Positions 44,000-46,421 of a DNA stretch of 46,421 nt are shown here, piece after piece (positions within the stretch are counted from its first letter, which is position 1; each line of letters starts with the position of its first letter). The stretch covers positions 1 to 46,421 of the forward strand of contig VGTG01000031.1 in the NCBI GenBank assembly GCA_016874795.1, in the 5' to 3' direction. The translations under genes were made by a program, and so were the position numbers. This stretch comes from Deltaproteobacteria bacterium. Lineage in GTDB: Bacteria; Desulfobacterota; Binatia; UBA12015. The notes under the pieces were generated by a model that was given only the letters and a program-made list of their open reading frames with translations, was not told where the DNA came from and did no database searches.

Positions 44000-45823
44000 T
44001 CACTCGACCGTGACGGACTTCGCGAGGTTGCGCGGCTGGTCGACGTCGCGGCCGAGAGCGATCGCGCATTCGTAGGCAAGGAGCTGCGTCGGCACCGTCA
44101 TCAGGATCGGGTCGAGGACCGGCTCGGAGCGTGGCACGACGATCACGTCGTCCGCGAGCGCGTGGAGGCGAGCGTCGCCGTTGTGCGCGATCGCGATCAC
44201 CGGCCCGCGGCGCGCGCGGATCTCTTCGAGCGACGAAAGCGACTTCTCGAAGAGATCATCGTTCGGGACGATCGCAACCGTCGGCGTCTCCGGCGACACG
44301 AGGGCCAGCGGGCCGTGCTTCAGCTCCGAAGCGGGGTAGGCCTCCGCGTGGATGTAGGAGATCTCCTTCAGCTTCTGCGCCCCCTCGAGAGCAACGCCGT
44401 AGCCCGCGGCGCGGCCGATGAAGAACGCGTCGTTCCGGTCCTTCAACCGCTCGGCGACGGCGCGGATCTGGTCCGTCGCTGTGAGGATGGTGCGAATCTG
44501 CTCGGGGAGGCGCTCGAGCGCGTCGAGGATGCGCTTCCCGTCCGACGGCGAGAGGTCGCGGATCCGGCCGAGGTGGAGCGCGAGAAGCGCCACGCACACG
44601 AGCGTGCAGGTGAACGCCTTCGTCGAGGCGACGGCGACCTCCGGCCCCGCGTGCATGTAGATGCCGCCGTCGCACTCGCGGGCGATCGTGCTGCCGACGA
44701 CGTTCACGATACCGAGCACGCGGCCGCCCTTGCGGCGCACCTCGCGGACCGCCGCGAGCGTGTCCGCGGTCTCGCCGGACTGGCTGATCGCGACGTAGAG
44801 GGTGTCCTTCTCGATGACCGGGCTCCGGTAGCGGAACTCGGAAGCCGCCTCTGCGTCGGTCGGGATGCGCGTCAGCCGCTCGAGCATGTGCGCGCCGACG
44901 AGGCCCGCATAGTAGGCCGAGCCGCAGCCGAGGAGCTTGATCCGCCGCACCTCGAGCAGATCGCGGGCCGAGAGGTTCAGGCCGCCGAGGTGCGCGATGC
45001 CGAAGCGCGCGTCGAGCCGGCCGCGCAGCGACCGCTCGACGGCTTCGGGCTGCTCCTCGATCTCCTTCCGCATGAAGTGCTCGTGCGCGCCGCGATCGTA
45101 GAGCTCGACCTTCCACGGGATCGGAGTGGCGCTCTTCTCGATCGGCTCGGCTTCGAGCGTCGTCGTCGAGAAGCCGCTCGCGCGGATCGAGACGACCTCG
45201 CGGTCGTCGAGGTAGACGACGCGCTCGGCGTGGCGCACGAGTGCCGCGACGTCCGAAGCGACGAGCATCTCGCGCTCGCCGATGCCGAGGACGACGGGGC
45301 TGCCGTTGCGTGCCGCGACGATTCGATCGGGGAAGCGCTCGTCGACGACGACGAGCCCGTACGTCCCTTCGATCGCACCGAGCGCGCGGCGCACCGACTC
45401 CTCGAGGTCGGCGCCGCCCGCCGAAGCGATCAGGTGCGCGAGGACTTCCGTATCGGTGTCGGAGCGAAGCTCGTGCCCCGCGGCGAGAAGGCGCGCGCGG
45501 AGCTCCGCTCCGTTTTCGATGATGCCGTTGTGCACGACGGCGATGCGGCCCGTGCAGTCGGTGTGCGGGTGCGCGTTCCGGTCGCTCGGCTCGCCGTGCG
45601 TCGCCCAGCGCGTGTGCGCGATCCCGGTCGTCGCCTTGAGACGCTTCGGAAGACGCGTCTCGAGCTGCTGGATCTTGCCCTCCGCCTTGTGGACCTTGAG
45701 ACCCCCTCGCGTGCAAACGGCGAGGCCGGACGAGTCGTAGCCGCGGTACTCGAGGCGGTGCAGGCCTTCGAGAAGGATCGGGACTGCTTCCTGGTTGCCG
45801 ACGTAGCCGACGATTCCGCACAT
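44000..45823 (-). CDS. glmS: Glutamine-fructose-6-phosphate aminotransferase
   Basis: Makes glucosamine-6-phosphate from fructose-6-phosphate and glutamine, the first step toward UDP-GlcNAc for peptidoglycan and LPS. The 607-residue protein is full length. The N-terminal nucleophile Cys2 is in MCGIVGYVG, the glutaminase domain contains RWATHGEPS and HNGIIEN, and two SIS sugar-binding domains carry CGSAYYAG, ISQSGETADTLAA, ASTKAFTCTL and the C-terminal LAKSVTVE. A small gene 18 bp upstream probably shares its transcript. I see no glmS ribozyme fold upstream (the gap is too short). Confidence 0.95.
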   Translation of the reverse strand: MCGIVGYVGNQEAVPILLEGLHRLEYRGYDSSGLAVCTRGGLKVHKAEGKIQQLETRLPKRLKATTGIAHTRWATHGEPSDRNAHPHTDCTGRIAVVHNGIIENGAELRARLLAAGHELRSDTDTEVLAHLIASAGGADLEESVRRALGAIEGTYGLVVVDERFPDRIVAARNGSPVVLGIGEREMLVASDVAALVRHAERVVYLDDREVVSIRASGFSTTTLEAEPIEKSATPIPWKVELYDRGAHEHFMRKEIEEQPEAVERSLRGRLDARFGIAHLGGLNLSARDLLEVRRIKLLGCGSAYYAGLVGAHMLERLTRIPTDAEAASEFRYRSPVIEKDTLYVAISQSGETADTLAAVREVRRKGGRVLGIVNVVGSTIARECDGGIYMHAGPEVAVASTKAFTCTLVCVALLALHLGRIRDLSPSDGKRILDALERLPEQIRTILTATDQIRAVAERLKDRNDAFFIGRAAGYGVALEGAQKLKEISYIHAEAYPASELKHGPLALVSPETPTVAIVPNDDLFEKSLSSLEEIRARRGPVIAIAHNGDARLHALADDVIVVPRSEPVLDPILMTVPTQLLAYECAIALGRDVDQPRNLAKSVTVE

Positions 45824-45841
45824 GGGTGGAGTCTCCTTCGT

Positions 45842-46138
45842 TCAGCCGTAGATGAGGCGGCGGACCTGCCGCTCCGAGAGCTTCCCGACCGCGAAGCGGC
45901 GCTCCTCGGCCTCCTCCGCGATGCGGCGATAGATCGCCTCGTTCCGGAGGCTCTCCGCCTGCAGCTCGCGATGGCGACGGGCGACGAACTCCGGCAGCGA
46001 CTCGCCGAAGTACGCGACGACCTCGTCGACGAGGCGCCGTGCCTCGGCGCGCTCCAGGCGGGTCGTCCGCTCGAGGTGCCGGAGGAGGGGCTCGAGGGAG
46101 CCGCGGGCCTGCTCTCGGCCCTGATCCTGGTCCGCCAC
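45842..46138 (-). CDS. Small helical protein of unknown function, upstream of glmS
   Basis: A 98-residue protein rich in Arg, Glu and Leu, predicted all helical: LEPLLRHLERTTRLERAEARRLVDEVV, then ESLPEFVARRHRELQAE and the closing LSERQVRRLIYG. I do not recognise a family. I chose GTG 46138 because the open frame further upstream runs into the repeat cluster and loses protein character; the exact start is uncertain. It ends 18 bp before glmS, so the two are likely co-transcribed. Confidence 0.5.
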   Translation of the reverse strand: MADQDQGREQARGSLEPLLRHLERTTRLERAEARRLVDEVVAYFGESLPEFVARRHRELQAESLRNEAIYRRIAEEAEERRFAVGKLSERQVRRLIYG

Positions 46139-46234
46139 GCCGGCCAGAGAACCAGACCGGGGGCGTAGATGCCACGAATCTGCCTGACTTCGGGCAAGAT
46201 TCCGTCCGTCGGAGACGTTTTGGGCCCTCCGAAA

Positions 46235-46299
46235 GGGGGTCCGGTTCGTTGTAGGGGTATCGAACCGGACCCCCTTACGGGATATCGAACCGGACCCCC
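46235..46299. repeat. Three-copy 14-bp inverted/direct repeat cluster
   Basis: GGGGGTCCGGTTCG (46235-46248) is the exact reverse complement of CGAACCGGACCCCC at 46261-46274 and again at 46286-46299. The first two form a 14-bp stem with a 12-base loop; the last two are direct repeats at a 25-bp period, each preceded by a TAT or ATAT. The cluster could be a REP-like element, terminal repeats of a small mobile element, or a strong bidirectional terminator/attenuator. Confidence 0.85.
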
Positions 46300-46421
46300 T
46301 AGCCTGCATTTCTCACCAGATCCCTACTGCGGCGGCCGATAGCACCGAATCTTCGCGAGCTTCTCCCTCCGGGCTCCTCGACGTACTGTTCAAGTACGCC
46401 TGCGTCGCCCTCCGGTCCGAG
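46299..46421 (-). CDS. Partial open frame leaving the right edge
   Basis: The minus strand is open from the right edge to a TAG at 46299-46301 that falls in the last base of the repeat cluster. It reads GDAGVLEQYVEEPGGRSS and ends RDLVRNAG. I do not recognise it, and with only 40 codons it may not be a gene. A 6-bp stem (CGTACT...AGTACG) lies inside. If it is real, the repeats sit exactly at its 3' end, as expected for a mobile-element or terminator arrangement. Confidence 0.2.
   Translation of the reverse strand, partial: LGPEGDAGVLEQYVEEPGGRSSRRFGAIGRRSRDLVRNAG

Noticed and set aside
45824-45841. glmS ribozyme upstream of glmS
   Set aside because: Only 18 bp separate glmS from the upstream gene, far too short for the ribozyme.

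Overview
This is a high-GC (roughly 70%) chromosomal window from a Gram-negative, lipid-degrading bacterium. An outer-membrane barrel remnant, a lipoprotein phosphoesterase, PspA, UbiB-type kinase, glmS and guaA all fit that. The mix of acyl-CoA dehydrogenases, type III CoA-transferases, phytanoyl-CoA dioxygenases, amidohydrolases and a vanadium haloperoxidase resembles environmental Binatota/Myxococcota-like genomes. That placement is an inference from gene content; there is no rRNA, tRNA, integrase or phage module to anchor it.

Layout, left to right. 1-2089: an LplT-like MFS transporter (minus) and a sigma-54 AAA+ activator (plus) meet head to head near position 800, and both lack their N-termini, so this is a rearrangement or an assembly chimera. 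2078-6079: pspA and a YiaAB-type membrane gene run left; diverging from them, an unusual ribbon-helix-helix/SorC-type regulator overlaps a guaA that has an apparently doubled dimerisation domain. 6133-8536: a small beta-oxidation-like set (acyl-CoA dehydrogenase, SDR, MaoC). 8551-19219: an SDR, a TetR/UbiB-kinase pair, a secreted M4 metallopeptidase, an SPFH/zinc-ribbon pair and an SCP2-PhyH fusion.

19380-33867 is one co-directional catabolic cluster with many 4-base start/stop overlaps. It holds a TetR regulator, a two-subunit MaoC hydratase, a two-subunit acyl-CoA dehydrogenase, a CoA-transferase, a zinc alcohol dehydrogenase, a Baeyer-Villiger monooxygenase, a cupin, a double-length CoA-transferase, a broken PhyH gene, a P450 and a second flavin monooxygenase. 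The paired hydratase and dehydrogenase subunits recall the actinobacterial steroid side-chain enzymes. With P450, alcohol dehydrogenase and BVMO, the inferred job is oxidative opening and beta-oxidation of a cyclic terpenoid- or steroid-like ketone.

33868-38672 contains a decayed TPR gene fragment, a creatininase-family gene, a strongly structured intergenic segment ending in an intrinsic terminator (candidate non-coding RNA), two tandem paralogous amidohydrolases, and a divergent GntR/FCD regulator with two matching operator-like dyads between them. 38699-43686 contains a Tat-exported vanadium haloperoxidase and a lipoprotein metallophosphoesterase that diverge around five tandem 14-bp repeats, then a flavoprotein disulfide reductase. 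43703-46421 contains an outer-membrane barrel remnant, glmS with a small upstream gene, and a cluster of 14-bp inverted/direct repeats next to an open frame leaving the right edge.

All function calls come from reading protein motifs by eye; no database search was run.
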